A DNA stretch of 64,000 bases from Camarhynchus parvulus (taxonomy: Eukaryota > Chordata > Aves > Passeriformes > Thraupidae): assembly GCF_901933205.1 (NCBI RefSeq), contig NC_044582.1, positions 12,939,820-13,003,819 on the forward strand, in the 5' to 3' direction. The notes under the pieces are model-generated. The model made no database searches. It saw only the letters and a list, made by a program, of their open reading frames with translations, and had not been told where the DNA came from. Both the position numbers and the translations under genes were made by a program. This document shows positions 24,571 to 36,400 of the stretch, in pieces (positions within the stretch are counted from its first letter, which is position 1; each line of letters starts with the position of its first letter).

Positions 24571-27361
24571 ATAGCATTACTTAGGGTAGCTAAAAGTTAT
24601 AGGGTGACTTGTACACACAATGCAAGTGGCCTGAAATTGAAGATGGTGTCCATCATCATCCCAGAGCACAAAGCTGAATAGGCCAGTTTGTTTGAAGAAT
24701 TGTGTGAATGCAGTTGGAAGAGTGTTTAAATAACCAGCTTTACTTGCATGTGATTGAATTCACATGAAATCAGCAGGCACTGACCTACTCCTCAGTAAAC
24801 TTGCTATGGTTTCAAACAGGAATCTCAAAAGCAGGCCAAAGCTGACAGACTTTCTGTCTGTGCAGCAGGCAAAGTCAGTCCTGAGGAGCTCCAATGAACC
24901 TCCACTAGGGTGTGAAAGACATAAACTGGGAATGGTTTGGAAGCAGATGGTCAGACACTGATCAGGTACATAATTACAGGCACCAATCTGAGGAAAGCAG
25001 TTTCTCAAAGCTCCCTATGTAGCCTGTAAAGAATGATACCTCTGGTCCTTCAGAGCAGCTCCAAATGCTCAGCCTTGGGTCTACATCATGGTCAAGGAGA
25101 GCTGAGCTCTCTGCACTGATTAGGGAGGGAACCAGGGAAAATCAGCCTTCCCCTGTATAAACCATCTGACATGACTTTATGAGCCAAAAAGTGTATTTCT
25201 GGTCCTCTTGTTCACATGCATTTCTTATGATCTCAGGAGGAGCTTGCCCTCCACGCCGGGGAAGAAATATCCAGCCTACACAGGTAAGAGAAGCGCTGGT
25301 TGAAAGATCAAATCTAAGCACATCCATTCAAAGTACCACAAACAGGACCAGAGAATGGTGCTTCTCCAAGAGGTTTTTTTAATTGTGTTTCCTTTGTGCA
25401 GTTTGTGAAAACAGACAACAGGAGTTGTTTGAAATAAAGTTTTAATTTACTATCCTAACATGCTGAGAAGCAATTAGATTCAAGTTAATTACTGTAAATA
25501 GTTATTATAATTACTTGTAAAGCATTCAACTACCTGTACATCTGTTAAAGTCAGTGGAGACCTGTACTTTTTTTTTAAGAGAAAGCTTAATGATATTACT
25601 TAAGGGCCAAACTATTTTCATGAGCTCTTCAAAAAGAAGTAGCTATACCATAGACACCACTGATGGAGAGCACCTGTTGGGGCATGTATGCCCTTAACAA
25701 GACTGAGTGGGTGTATCAGCAAACTGCCTGAAAATTTGTCTAGTCTAGCTTATATTTACAGAACCTTAAAGAACTTTCCTCAAAAGAAAAAAGAAATGTA
25801 AAAAAAATTGCAGCTGAATACTGATTTTCTTAGATTGGTTTTATTTATCAGGTTTCTATCCCTACTTGTAGCATGAGGAAAATATTGTCTTGTTAACATC
25901 TTTTTATCAAGAACAGTATTTTTTTCTTTAACACTGGACAGAGTCTGGCCTGGCCTGGTCCCACATTTTGACAGGCACACAAAGCAGCTGGAGTTGCACC
26001 ACTTCTGCACCCTCACACACACAGCTCTTGGTTCTTCCTCTTCACACAGGTCTTCCAACTCTTTTTCTGAACTTGGCCTAGCTGTCTCTAGTTTGGACTA
26101 TTTTTGCACCAGCTGATGGTTGCTGAGCCCATCTTGGTCTGCTGTTTGGGTTCTGGCTCACCTGAAACAGATCTCCTGATGTCTGGGGACAATTCCAACA
26201 AGCACATAGATTACATTAGTTTGTCTAAGCACAGAGCAATGTGTTAGATTTTTTTTCTCAGCAACACTCGACTTCCCCATGTGCACCAGTGTTTCCCACA
26301 GCAAATACACACCTTTAGCTACCAAAAAACCCAAAACCCAAATAAAGGAATGTGTTGTTGAGTTGTCCTACCATTTATGAGCCTCATCTCAGCTCTAATA
26401 CCACAACTACAAAGAAGACAACAATTTGTAACACATGACAGGGAAGGGTAGGGGACCTGACAACAGAAATGTTGAGAGCTAGTCTCTGAGTATTGGAGTG
26501 TGAAAGAGGAATTAGAAGCCTGTTTTTTACCCTCCTAAGTTTAATACTTTATTAGCTCACTCCTGCTCTGGGAGGCATTTCCTTGCATGTCTTTGCCTTT
26601 TAGCTTGTAGTAACTTAAACAGCTTTGCCCAGGGTTTGTGCAGTTGATTGAAATGCTGCTGAGAGCCTCTGCAGCTGATAGAGAACTGCCACAAGCCAAG
26701 GCGATGGCCACAGGTTGCTCTCTGATGGGATTTCACGGCTCTCACACTGTCCCATTGGCCTGCTGCATTTTACCAATTACATCACCCAAAAAATGTTTAT
26801 AGATAGACCTCAAAGTGGATATTCAGCTACTGTACCAACAGAGGTGTACCTCCAAAAGGTAAGGGAATGAAGAAGTGGAAAGCAAAGAAAAAAAGCAACT
26901 AAAATATGTGCATTTCTTCTAAAAAGTTTTTAAGTGGTTTCATATAAGAAAACTCCTTTCTAACAGTTTTCCCTTTGAAATACTGGTGTCTTGCAATCCC
27001 AATATATAAAAATATTTCCTTTTTTAAAAACTGACATATGGCAAAAATTGGTAGCAGTAAATAAACGCACATAAAGCTAAATCGTGCCATCCTAAATGTT
27101 AGTAAAAATGACAAAATAAAATACTATCTATATAAACTACGCACAGGTGTGTAGCATATTACAAGCAAAAAACATATCTTGCAATTATAAGCCCACAGTA
27201 TTTATTTCAGTTGTCTGTAATTACATTTTTTATATGTTTGTTTAGTAATATCAATCCAAGACATCATTTTGAGGATATAATTAGCTGCATGTTAGAACAC
27301 GATGTGTTAGACTGTTTTTGTGTGTTGAAAGAGACAAAAATCTTTGTTAGCTGTATTTAAG

Positions 27362-27374
27362 TGCCATCTAGTGT
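27362..27374 (-). promoter_or_regulatory. CTCF-like motif, reverse
   Basis: TGCCATCTAGTGT is the reverse complement of ACACTAGATGGCA, one base from a common CTCF core. It points towards the forward motif at 24558. Confidence 0.35.
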
Positions 27375-28529
27375 CCCAATCTACCAATTTCACTCTGAAA
27401 ACCCTCAAAGCTTTCAGAGCAAAATTAAGTTGCAGGGTTAAAAAAGAGCAAGGGTCACAATGTTCCCATTTCAGCAATAACATTAAGTCCTTAATCCGTA
27501 TGGACAGTAAATACAGGCATCTAGTTTTTCAAATGTTTACAGCTTAAAGTTTAAAGCTTATACTCTTGACAACTTCAGAACCAATCTAGGTTGAAATAAG
27601 TTTATAGCTGAGTCACATTGTCACATAAGAAATTAGCCATTAGGAAATTATGTCTTCCATCCTGTCTCTGTTTCCACAGTACTGAACAATTGATAGCATC
27701 TGTAACTTTACTATAAAGTGCTCTTGGCGTGCTAGTCACAAATGGCATTTCTAATGGTCCATGTAAACCAAACTTCAGTTTGTCTCTTTTTTTCCTGAAA
27801 TTCATTAAATGCTACAAAGAAAGAAAGATCACGGCCATTACAGAAAGCTGGCATAGCTCAAAGTAAAATATGCAAAACACTTGGTCTTTCTGCTGCACTT
27901 AGTGCGACCATAACAATTAGCTTTTGGCACCATTAGAAATGAGGACTGACTCCTACACCTCTGAGACATTTATTGGAAAGTCTTGTCTTTACATCACAAT
28001 GATAAAAAGAAATTAAAATACCTTTTTAAGTACTATTTATCCTGACTGCAACAATAAGCAAGGGTAAGTTGACAAGTACATTAAAGAACTTCTACTTATG
28101 TCATGAAGTGAATTAGTGTGAATTTGTTGCAGAAATATAAAATGGGGAAAAAAAATCAGAAAATATAAAGATATGAAAAACCACAAGAAACAGCTTCTGA
28201 TCAGCAGTAAGAAAGGCTTGTGATGAGGTGTCTTAAACTAGGATGAGAGAATGCTTAGATGGAAAGCATTTAGGCAAGACAAGCATTTTCAGAGCAGCTT
28301 CTAGACATCTGCTATACGTGTGCATAAATCTATTGGGCACAAATGAAATGGATAAAAAATATTTTTCAGCTTTATCTAGCTTGGAATTTTTTGTGTGTGT
28401 TTTCTGTGAAGGACAAAACATTTACAGAAAACAAAAACGTGGATTAATTGTGCTTTTTTTATTTTATGTGTATTTTGATGTAAGTTTGCGTATAAAGGAC
28501 TAAACTCTTCTCAATAACCCTTCAGCCTT

Positions 28530-29450
28530 AAGGCCGGGAAGGATCTCGGGTCTGACACACGGCAGGATCACACCAGAAGGTTTGGAAACCATGTGGAGAA
28601 GCGGGCTGGAGCTGCCAGGCGCTGCCCCGGCTCGGACATGGAAAGCTGTGCCTTGCACAGAGGGAGGAACATTTGTTTTAAACGAAATCCTGGCAAGAGC
28701 CACTGGGCCCCAGGACGCGAGCTCCGTGAGGGGGAGCGGGCGCCTCTCCCCGTGCTCCCGCCCCGGGCCGTGACTGGCCCCGCGCCCTCTCGCTCCTCCA
28801 ATCGCAGGGGCGGAATCCGTTCCCGCCCCCGCCTGGTCCCGCCCACCGAAGCGACAACTCGGCTCCACCTTTCCGGCCGTCTCCATGGCAGCGAGGGCGG
28901 GGGGTTTTAAGACGTCCCGGAGACCATTGCGGTTGGTTGCTTTGCTTTTCGAAGCCGGCGAGGCTAAAGGTAAACTAGCTAGTGTATTGGGTATTTTATT
29001 TTTATTTCCTGACTTTTTCTCCCGTAATCATACGGGATGGTACCTTTCAAAGAGATCGTAAATCCATCCTTTCCCCCCGCTTCCCCAGTGGTAGGGCGCA
29101 GGCGGTGCGCGGCCCCGTTGCGGCCGTGGCGCTCCCGCCCCGCTGGGGCCGCGGCCTGAGGCGGAGTGGCCGCGGGTCCTGGGGCGGGGGTGCCGTACTC
29201 GGCCCCAGGGGCTTCCCTGGGGCTGCTGAGATCCAGGGACTGCCCGCGGAGGTTCATCCCGGGCTGCCTCAGGCCAGTGCAGCGGTTGCCCCACGGTGCG
29301 GCGGGTGGAGGATGCTCAGGCTGGTGCCGGTTTGCCGCGCACGATGGTGCTGGTTTGTCGCTCCTGTTGCCAGCTATAGGCGCCCTTAGGGACAGCAGGT
29401 ACGGGCGGCGGGATGCTCTGGCTTCTCCTGTCCCCGGTAAAGGTGTGTCA
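28530..29450 (+). promoter_or_regulatory. C3orf14: CpG-island promoter of C3orf14
   Basis: GC- and CpG-rich island set abruptly between AT-rich flanks. It contains Sp1-type GC boxes (GGGGCGG near 28808, CCCGCCCCC near 28823) and a CCAAT box (CTCCAATCGC near 28797). An imperfect RFX X-box-like palindrome, GTCTCCATGGCAGC, lies at 28879-28892. I see no TATA box close to the first exon. The island continues into intron 1 up to about 29450. Confidence 0.75.
28900..28969 (+). other. C3orf14: C3orf14 exon 1, non-coding (start approximate)
   Basis: The 3' end is fixed by the donor AAAG|GTAAAC at 28970. The start is not visible, so 28900 is a guess. Spliced to exon 2, its last bases put an in-frame TAA upstream of the ATG, which supports the start codon at 30368. 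Confidence 0.6.
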
Positions 29451-30339
29451 CAAAGAGCACGAAGTGTCCCTGCTGAAGGAAGGAGCGCTGCATGGGTGTG
29501 CTCCGTGTTAAACGGGATTAAACATTAGCGACGGGCCAGGCGGACTGAGGTGTTTTCAGAGTGTGATAAAACATACGGCCCTAGAAGATGCACCCCAGCG
29601 TCAGCAGAGCCCACATGTAAATCACTGATTTCAGAGTTAGGTGTGACACATGATGGTGAGGAGGCCTTAACTCATGTTATCTTGATGAGCTCTTTTAGTT
29701 CTCCCGCCCTTTGACATTATCAACACGTGACAAATTATTTAATTTTACTTAAAGTAAAAGCGCAGTCACATCTGAGGAGAAAAAAAAATAGCCGAAACAT
29801 TTTAGGTCTTCTGAAAAGTACTGTAGATCTTTATTTGCATCACTGGGCAGTTGATCTCCTTAATAGCTCAGAAGAAAATCCATTAAGTTCTAAACAATTT
29901 AAACGTAGTTTCCTATGAACAGGTCCCTGTATCTGTGAGAAGTAGTTTACAAGTATAACTGTGTTCAGTGTAACGTGATAAAAGCCAGAAATCAGTAATG
30001 CAAACAGTAATATTCAATTTATGTAAGCACAAAGTGTGTGTGTGGTTATAAGCATCTGAAACTCGAGAAAACTCAGTGCTGAATCTGAAACTGAAAAAAA
30101 AATGGTTTTCATGAATTATTAGAATACAGTATCATTTTTCCTAAAACATATTGTGAACATTAGTAGTGTGAATGTATTCCAAGCAAATTGTAGCAATGCC
30201 TTGTGGCAGGTTTTGTGTAGATAGCTGACATGTATAATGTGTGCAGCCTTTTAACCAGAATTGTTTAATACTGGAAAAATACTGTACGTTAATGTACAAC
30301 TTTAGAAAATTTTAATTTCACTTGACTTTCCTTTTATAG
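28970..30339 (+). other. C3orf14: C3orf14 intron 1
   Basis: 1.37-kb intron. The first 480 nt continue the CpG island and carry chance GC-rich frames on both strands; the rest is AT-rich. It ends TTCCTTTTATAG. Confidence 0.75.
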
Positions 30340-30420
30340 AGTACAAAACTGGGGCAAACAACTGAAGATGTCATCCTGTTTGGCTCAGGAGGTTCACCTT
30401 GCTAGGAGACATGAAGAGAT
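30340..30420 (+). CDS. C3orf14: C3orf14 exon 2 (start codon 30368)
   Basis: The acceptor TTTTATAG is followed by a 28-nt leader, then 53 coding nt ([17 protein letters not shown] plus two bases of Ile). Donor GAT|GTGAGT. Confidence 0.92.
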
Positions 30421-33400
30421 GTGAGTAGTTGTGCTCTGCCTCGCAGCAGTTCGTGTTGGGTCTTGTGATATTCTCCCTCCCTGCCCACGACCCTTGGTGC
30501 CAGTGAATCTGAGCTCTGCACAGCACAGTGGTGCTGCAGCAAAGGGCTGGAGTTCCAGGAGGTGGCACTCTTCCTTCAGGAACCATGGGAATTAGCATCC
30601 TTGCCTGCCGTGTAGGGTATTTAGGTTGATGAGGTTTTTGACTTCCAATGGTGGTACTAGTTTAAGATCTCCATTGTCAACCTGTCACTGTTAAATTCCT
30701 ATTTGGGGAAGGTAATTGGATTCTCTCACTCAATGCCTCAATTATAGAGTTGCTTCTTTGTTGCCCTGTAAACTCAAGTTGTGAGGCAAATACAGTAGTG
30801 ATTCAGGAAAATTTGCTTTTCTTGTAACAACTCGTACGTGCCAACGAGCAAATGTGGTACTGATCAAGTCACCCCAACCCACCCTGTCTTTCCTTCTTGG
30901 GGGAGATTCAGTGTTTCTAAGCACCTCAGCATCTGAGGACTGCTGGTTGCAACGTTACAGCTTTGTACCAGCACAGCAGGTGATGCCTGCCTGTACCTTT
31001 TCCCTCCCCCAGCACACCCACCCTGCAGCCGGCTTAATTAGCCCCATAGTTTTAAGAAAACTGGGTAAGGTAAAAAGGTTAATTTCTAGCTCCTGAGCAA
31101 AATGTTCTACCCACTTAGCAAAATGTTTTCCTTTGTAGACTGTCTCAGAGATCAGAGCTGCTACAGCAGATGGAGACTTATCTAAGAGACAAAAAGACTA
31201 AAAAGACATGGCAAACTCAAGCAGCTGATGCAGCTCATAAAAGGAATGCAGCACTTTTAAATGTAAGTTTCTGCAACTACCAGGAACCGTATCAAAATGT
31301 CACAGTTATGTAGCTTAGATAATTTAAAAAAAAAAGAGAGAGAAGTGTTTGCTCTATAGCTGTCATTTGAATTCTCTCCTATATGGTTCCCTCTTCTGGA
31401 ACTTGACCAAAAAGTATTAAATGACAAGTCTTTATTATCTGATGGCATCACTACCTATTTCCCGTGCCCTTCTTACAAAAGCCTCGTGGTGGCAGCTGCT
31501 ACTATGTATTTTTATTTTTTTTTGAGCACATGTAGTGATGTAACACATGCTAGTACATGTCTGCCTGAGAGAACTCAGGGCTCTGTCAGGACTCACAGCC
31601 CCTCTGTGCTGCAGGGATGTTTGGAAATGGACTGACCAGGCTACAGTGCTTTGGGCCAAGGGTAGGAACTGTTCTCCTGCTGTGGTTAAGTTGTGGAAGA
31701 GGTTCTCAGTTTAATATTTTTCTCTAAAGAGGTGTAGAGTGACTTCAAGCATTTTACTTGCACGTCTGTAAAAGCAGACTTCATAGGGGTGACACCACTA
31801 ATAATGTTCATACCTGTTGTAATATTCAGGTCAAATTTGTTTCCTAGGTAATTAAAGAGATCTAAGTTTGACTGGAATACTGAAAGGCTCCTCTGGAACC
31901 CCTAGCTCAGGCATCTGACTTTGAAGATTTGCACTTGACCACTGACATGATGCATTTGAAAAATGTGTGTTGCTTTTACAGGAGGCAGCAGAAAACTGAA
32001 CCTCTTGTGCCTTTTCTTTAAGCTCCTACTTATTAAGGGTCCATAATACATGTGTTGCATTTATTGAAAAAGTATGTTTTACTCTAGAAAATTACAAGAT
32101 TAATTTGTGTCACCAGAATTTCTGTGTTTTTTTTTTTCATGCAGAGCCTGGTTCAGATTTAAAATGTTCACATTTTGGGTGGGTATAATTCTATTGCATT
32201 AGAGGGTGTATTTAAAAGAGATGTTTATTTAGAGAGGGGAAGACAAGAAGAACAGTTAGCCAGGAATGCCTTCTTCATTATTCTGTGACAAAGAAGATGT
32301 TTCAGCTTGGGCTGGTGAACTGGTACATTCTGGACAGGGACAATCAAGACCCTCTTTATTTGGTATACCAAGTGTAGGTTCTTCAGTGAAAGGCTGAGGA
32401 TAAATGGATGGTTTGGTTATTTTTTCCCTGGCTCCTGCTCTGTTTATTTAGTAATTTCAGCCATTATTATTCCTATTTTCCATAGGCATTTTAGGTTAGA
32501 TTTTTACTTTGTAAATATGGGGTTTTATAAATTATCTGTGTTTATGAATGCATTCTCAGTTTACATATACAGGCAAGCACAATAAATGCAGAATATATTT
32601 CTCCATCCTGAAAGCTATATTGTAGTGGAAATGGTAACAATAGCTCAGACATATACAGAGTGTAAATATTTCTGCAGTTAAACAGATATTTGCTATCTTC
32701 TGTCACATCCTCAAAATTGTTCCTTTCAAGTGTCAAAAATGTTGGTGTTTGTACAGAAAAAAAGCAAAAACATATGTATCAAAACAAATTCTGTTGCAGG
32801 ATAAAATAGCATAAATCAATTTAAATCTATTAATTTTATCCTAGTTTTAACAAGCATGCACTCCTGCAGATGCTTTTTGATAACAGAAGAAAACAGGAAA
32901 AAAAATCTATGCAGCATAATATATGAGAAGCTTGAAAACAAGACTGATTAATGTGCCAGATTCAGAATATTGTTCCTGATACCAGGCACTGTACATTTCA
33001 CAGTTACCATGTGGAGAGTTGTTGATTTGGCCTACTCAAAAATACATGGACATGACGAAGTGTTATTTTTTTATTTGCATTTCTGGTTTTCTGCGTGTAA
33101 GCAAAATCAGTTGTTTTCAGTAATAGATCATAGCAAAAGCCATTTTTCTTTCTCTGTGCTAGTTGGAATTTATGCACAGGAAAGATTTCAAAATTAATTT
33201 AAATTCTAATCAGTAGGAAGCAAGGAACTAACCTTTTTTTTTTAATTGAAATTTTGACATTATAAGCATTTGTTCAGCATTTTAGCATAATTATCAGAGT
33301 ATTTTCCTCAATGTCTTTAGAGGGAGACTGCAGATTAGGGAAATCTGTATCATTTGGTGCTTATATAATGTTGTCGTAATAAAAGCAGAAATTAGACTAG

Positions 33401-36400
33401 TATTTGTAATCTAATTTATGACATTTGTTTCTCAGTGATATTTCTTGTGTTTAGAAATATGTATTACTGTGCAACAGCTTGTAACATGAAATAGAAAAGA
33501 AAGAGTATGCTGTATAGTAATTAGTACTGGAAAGGTAATTTAGAACAAATTTGCTTTCCTTCCCAGGCATGCAATTCCAGAATTATTTAAGTGTGATTGT
33601 GCCAGACTGATATCAATATAAGTGACAGCTGAATTTGGTCCCCTAAAAGCAATGCATGTGTCATGCATTCCATTTTACCTCTGGGGAAGGGTCTTGAATT
33701 GTTTTTGTTCCAGTCCTTGTGGTTTTAGGGGAAGCACTGTAAGATGCTCTCTTTTTTTCAGCACAGTGACATATTAGATTAGCTGGTTTTTTTCCAAAGA
33801 AGTTTATACTGCTGATGTATTTATTTTTATATTGATGACAGCGATTTATTTTTCCTATAAAGCTTACCAGTTGTGTAGACACACAAGAAGTGCCATCCAA
33901 TCTTTCAGTAGTTCCAGTTATTTTCTAAAGCATACTACACCTTCCAGCAAAAATTTCTTTCACTGTCTGTCATTAAATCAGTATTCTGAATGACAATAGA
34001 ATGCACAACACAAACTGGAGTGAGCAATGAAAAGACACATCCAATATCTAGGCTATGCCAAAGTGACCTTCTCTACCAAACATATATGCACAACTGCTGT
34101 CTCCTTTCTTGCCTGAAAGACTTTCATTTCCTATCACCATAAACATTCCAGTTACTTGGCTGAGTCTATGAAGAAATAATGATTGATATTCTTCTTCCTC
34201 CCTGTTAAAATTCCTACAGTAATTAGGAAGAAGGAATCAGAAAGGAGGAAAATCCAGTGGAAGAATATGAGGTGAACATTACTGAATGATCCTTTATTCA
34301 GTCTGGTTTGTTATGGGATAACTTCTCCAGACTTGGCCTGAGCCATTCTGATATGAGCTTCATTTGGTGCTGTTTGTGTGTGTCTGTTCTAAGTATGTGC
34401 AACAGGGAAATTCTTTGCTTAAGTCACTTAAATCTGTGTTGGCCTCTGTTATTTTGACATCAGGATTTCAAATGGCCTATGTCCTTTTTCCTGTTCCCTC
34501 TATATGTTTATTCCATTAGTCTCCTTACCTGAGAAGGGGCAGCCATTTGCTGCTTCAGAGAATTTGGAGAAATCTGAGAATTAGTTTACTCTTTCTCAGA
34601 CATCACAGTGGTACGGATTTTGCTGTAGAAAAGGGAGGAACAATTTTATTTGAATTAGGTTTGTAATTATGTACAAGAGAATATTGTAAAAGAAATTAAT
34701 GAAATAAGATGAACACTAAATTGAACAATCTGACTGTGTGTGTTACTAAGTTAAACTTCAGCAAGGCTGGGTTTTTGCTTTTATTAATCATACTCTACTG
34801 AACTAAACTTGAGTCGAGCACTGTTTACTTATTGATGTGTTCAGACTGGCTATTATTCAATACGAGTAATCATGTTTGGTCTCTCTTGTGGATATGCTCC
34901 TCCAGAATCTCACTCTTCTTTTCAGCAGCAGTGGTGGTGAATATTTGGGAAGTCCCTTTGGGGAATTTCCTCTCTCATTTAGTTTTTCTGTTGTACTCTT
35001 CACACCCGCTCTCTGCTCCCAACTCTGCCATCTGCTATACTTTCTTTCCCCCTCCACTCTGTTCAGCTTTGGCTTCTTCACACCCCACTCCCACGTCCCT
35101 TTCTGTCTCTCTTCATCTGCCCACCACTCAATCTCTTCAATGTTTGGGTATGGAACTAAGCCCACAAGAACAGGTCAGAACTTTAAAGGGGGAGGGTGGT
35201 TAGTTTGGGAGCGTGCTTTTATTTGTTTGTTGCTGTTGATTTTTTTGGTTGTTTCTTTTTTAAAAGATTTATTTGGGCCTCTGTGAATCCAGCGCACATC
35301 CACTGGACAAGCAGAAACCCAAATACTGATTTTTTTTTTGTAAGAAAACTATGTGAGGTGCACTGTCATCCAAGCTTGTCTGGTGAACAGCTTGCTGCAG
35401 CTCTACATTTATGTGCACATGTTATGCATGCATATTAGCAAGTCATCTTTGTCTTGAGAAGTAAAGATCTTGCACATAATTTGCCTAGTTACTTTACAGT
35501 TACAGTAGCTAGAATACATACTTCAGTCTTATGCAGCACAGAGAAAGATGTTCTGTTCCCCTCTATTTCCTGAAGTTTTATACAACAGAATTTAACTAAT
35601 TTACCCTGGTGTCCAGAGAGAATAGCAGTGTTTACAGCAGAAGTCTTATTTGGTTGTTAAGTGTACTCTTGTGTGAAAAAGGTGCAGCAAACACATTTAG
35701 CAGCTGTAGGGTGTTAGTCTAAGTAGTACAAGTTGTATTTCAAAGTGACTAAACAAATATTTGGACTTCAGTGTTAATTTTTGAATGCTGTTCAGCTGTA
35801 ATGGGTTTATTTAGTTAATTTAAATGTCTTTATGTGTGTATCTTTCTTTTAAAATTCCCAGTGCTTGTTTTTAAAATGTACTTTGCTTGTGTTTTAGGAT
35901 ATAGAAGCAGCAGAAAAGAGGCTGCAAGAAAGAATGTATTTACTTCCACATCCTGATACTGTTAAGTTAGAAGTAAGTCCTAGAACTCTGTCTTTTCATT
36001 TGTTTCCATTTGCTGTTTACCAAATATTTTGCTTTTTTTTTTCCCTGAAGCATGTTCTTAAAGTGAAAATAATTGATTTTAAAATCCAGTGACTGGTATA
36101 GCCAAAGGCCTGTGTAGTGTTGTAGCAAGCTGAACTGAAATTCTGGGACAAGGTCCCTAGATTCTGGAGCATTCTGGTGGAAATATTTAGCAGCTTTCAG
36201 ATCTATGCAAACTTCTATTTTAAAATTAAGTCAAATATAAAAAATCAATATTGTGAATATTAAAAGATTACTACGTGTGCTGTGTCAGAGCTATTTAGTT
36301 TGTTTTATATGGTCATCCCATTCTCAGTTTACCACAGATTGTCATCTTTACATTTCAGGGTCAGCAGTTTATATCAGCATGAACAGAGAAAATTTCCCAT

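Larger units (their letters stand above)
11076..28520. other. Intergenic region between PTPRG and C3orf14
   Basis: About 17.4 kb with no supportable gene. Every open frame here is short and none shows a recognisable domain or convincing splice context; several long ones at 11.5-13.4 kb overlap on both strands in moderately GC-rich DNA, the mark of chance frames. It contains a CR1 fragment near 22.44 kb and two CTCF-like motifs (24558-24570, 27362-27374). Small AT-rich simple stretches such as 17211-17226 also occur. The AT-rich part at 27.1-27.5 kb may include conserved non-coding sequence, but that is only an impression. Confidence 0.6.

Noticed and set aside
34832..35286. Overlapping frames of 123 and 136 codons in C3orf14 intron 3
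   Set aside because: They come from a pyrimidine-rich tract; Ser/Leu/Phe/Pro-rich translations without motifs.
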